63,741 bases of DNA from Phocaeicola plebeius (GTDB lineage: Bacteria > Bacteroidota > Bacteroidia > Bacteroidales > Bacteroidaceae). Made by a program: the position numbers and the translations under genes. The notes beneath the pieces are model-generated. The model ran no database searches. It was not told where the DNA came from and was given only the letters and a program-made list of their open reading frames with translations. The stretch is taken from assembly GCA_022767125.1 (NCBI GenBank), contig JALEPZ010000039.1:1-63741 (forward strand), given 5' to 3'. Of this stretch, positions 63,714 through 63,741 are shown in pieces. Position 1 is the first letter of the stretch. Every line of letters starts with the position of its first letter.

Positions 63714-63741
63714 AGGTTCCTGGCGGATTCGAACCGCCGTG
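63714..63741 (-). tRNA. tRNA, 3-prime end only
   Basis: T-stem and loop GGCGG-TTCGAAT-CCGCC and acceptor 3-prime strand AGGAACC with discriminator T; the rest is beyond the window edge, so the isotype cannot be read. It is 6 nt from tRNA-Lys, forming a tRNA cluster. Confidence 0.8.

Noticed and set aside
63635-63741. tRNA-linked integration site
   Set aside because: The tRNA cluster is intact where visible, with no integrase or duplicated tRNA 3-prime end in the window.

Overview
The window is a contiguous piece of a Bacteroidales chromosome, most likely a gut Bacteroides or Phocaeicola type organism. This rests on three things. Many genes are preceded by the Bacteroidetes -7 box TAnnTTTG, often with a TTTG -33 box about 19-21 bp upstream. 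The enzymes are a characteristic set: serine palmitoyltransferase, LL-diaminopimelate aminotransferase, pyrophosphate-dependent dikinase, a two-domain acyl-ACP thioesterase inside the ilv operon, and archaeal-type ProRS. Shine-Dalgarno sequences are mostly absent. No insertion sequence, prophage, integrase or CRISPR array is visible; this is core-genome metabolism at about 90% coding density.

Left part (1-13 kb): the start of a TolC-like efflux protein, ppdK, an rlmD/RluA RNA-modification pair, and a branched-chain amino acid operon ilvD-ilvB-ilvN-acyl-ACP thioesterase-ilvC. That operon is preceded by a classical-looking attenuator: a 31-residue leader peptide rich in Ile/Val/Leu codons, an antiterminator pairing and a competing terminator. 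A nitroreductase and a YycJ-type MBL hydrolase follow.

Middle (14-38 kb): nif3 with a C4 zinc-ribbon protein, a stand-alone HSDR_N nuclease-like protein divergent from AMP nucleosidase/holA, and an unusual AT-rich 0.5 kb region with repeated TACAT/ATGTA half-sites in front of an XRE regulator that precedes pyrK-pyrD. Then come trmD, ligA, dapA, GNAT-rfbA-rfbC, a HAD phosphatase facing a DUF2148 ferredoxin-like protein, spt divergent from a lipid kinase (sphingolipid locus), trmN6, and the run lon-tgt-lptF/G-cobW.

Right part (38.7-63.7 kb): a gene-free but strongly structured segment, then divergent uxaB/uxaC sharing an operator-like promoter region (hexuronate catabolism), proS, a yhcH-glgB-membrane protein operon (glycogen), a kdsB-M16-MORN operon, a nitrogen/amino-acid operon gltB-gltD-asnB-dapF-dapL, a GH35 beta-galactosidase, tRNA-Lys(CUU) and the end of a second tRNA. 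Lysine/mDAP genes (dapA, dapF, dapL) are split between two places.

The observations most worth checking are the ilv attenuator, the half-site array before the XRE gene, the competing hairpins near 38.9-39.06 kb, the uxa operator repeats, and two enzymes whose expected metal ligands are missing (Tgt and the M16 protein). All functional calls come from reading motifs by eye; no database search was run.
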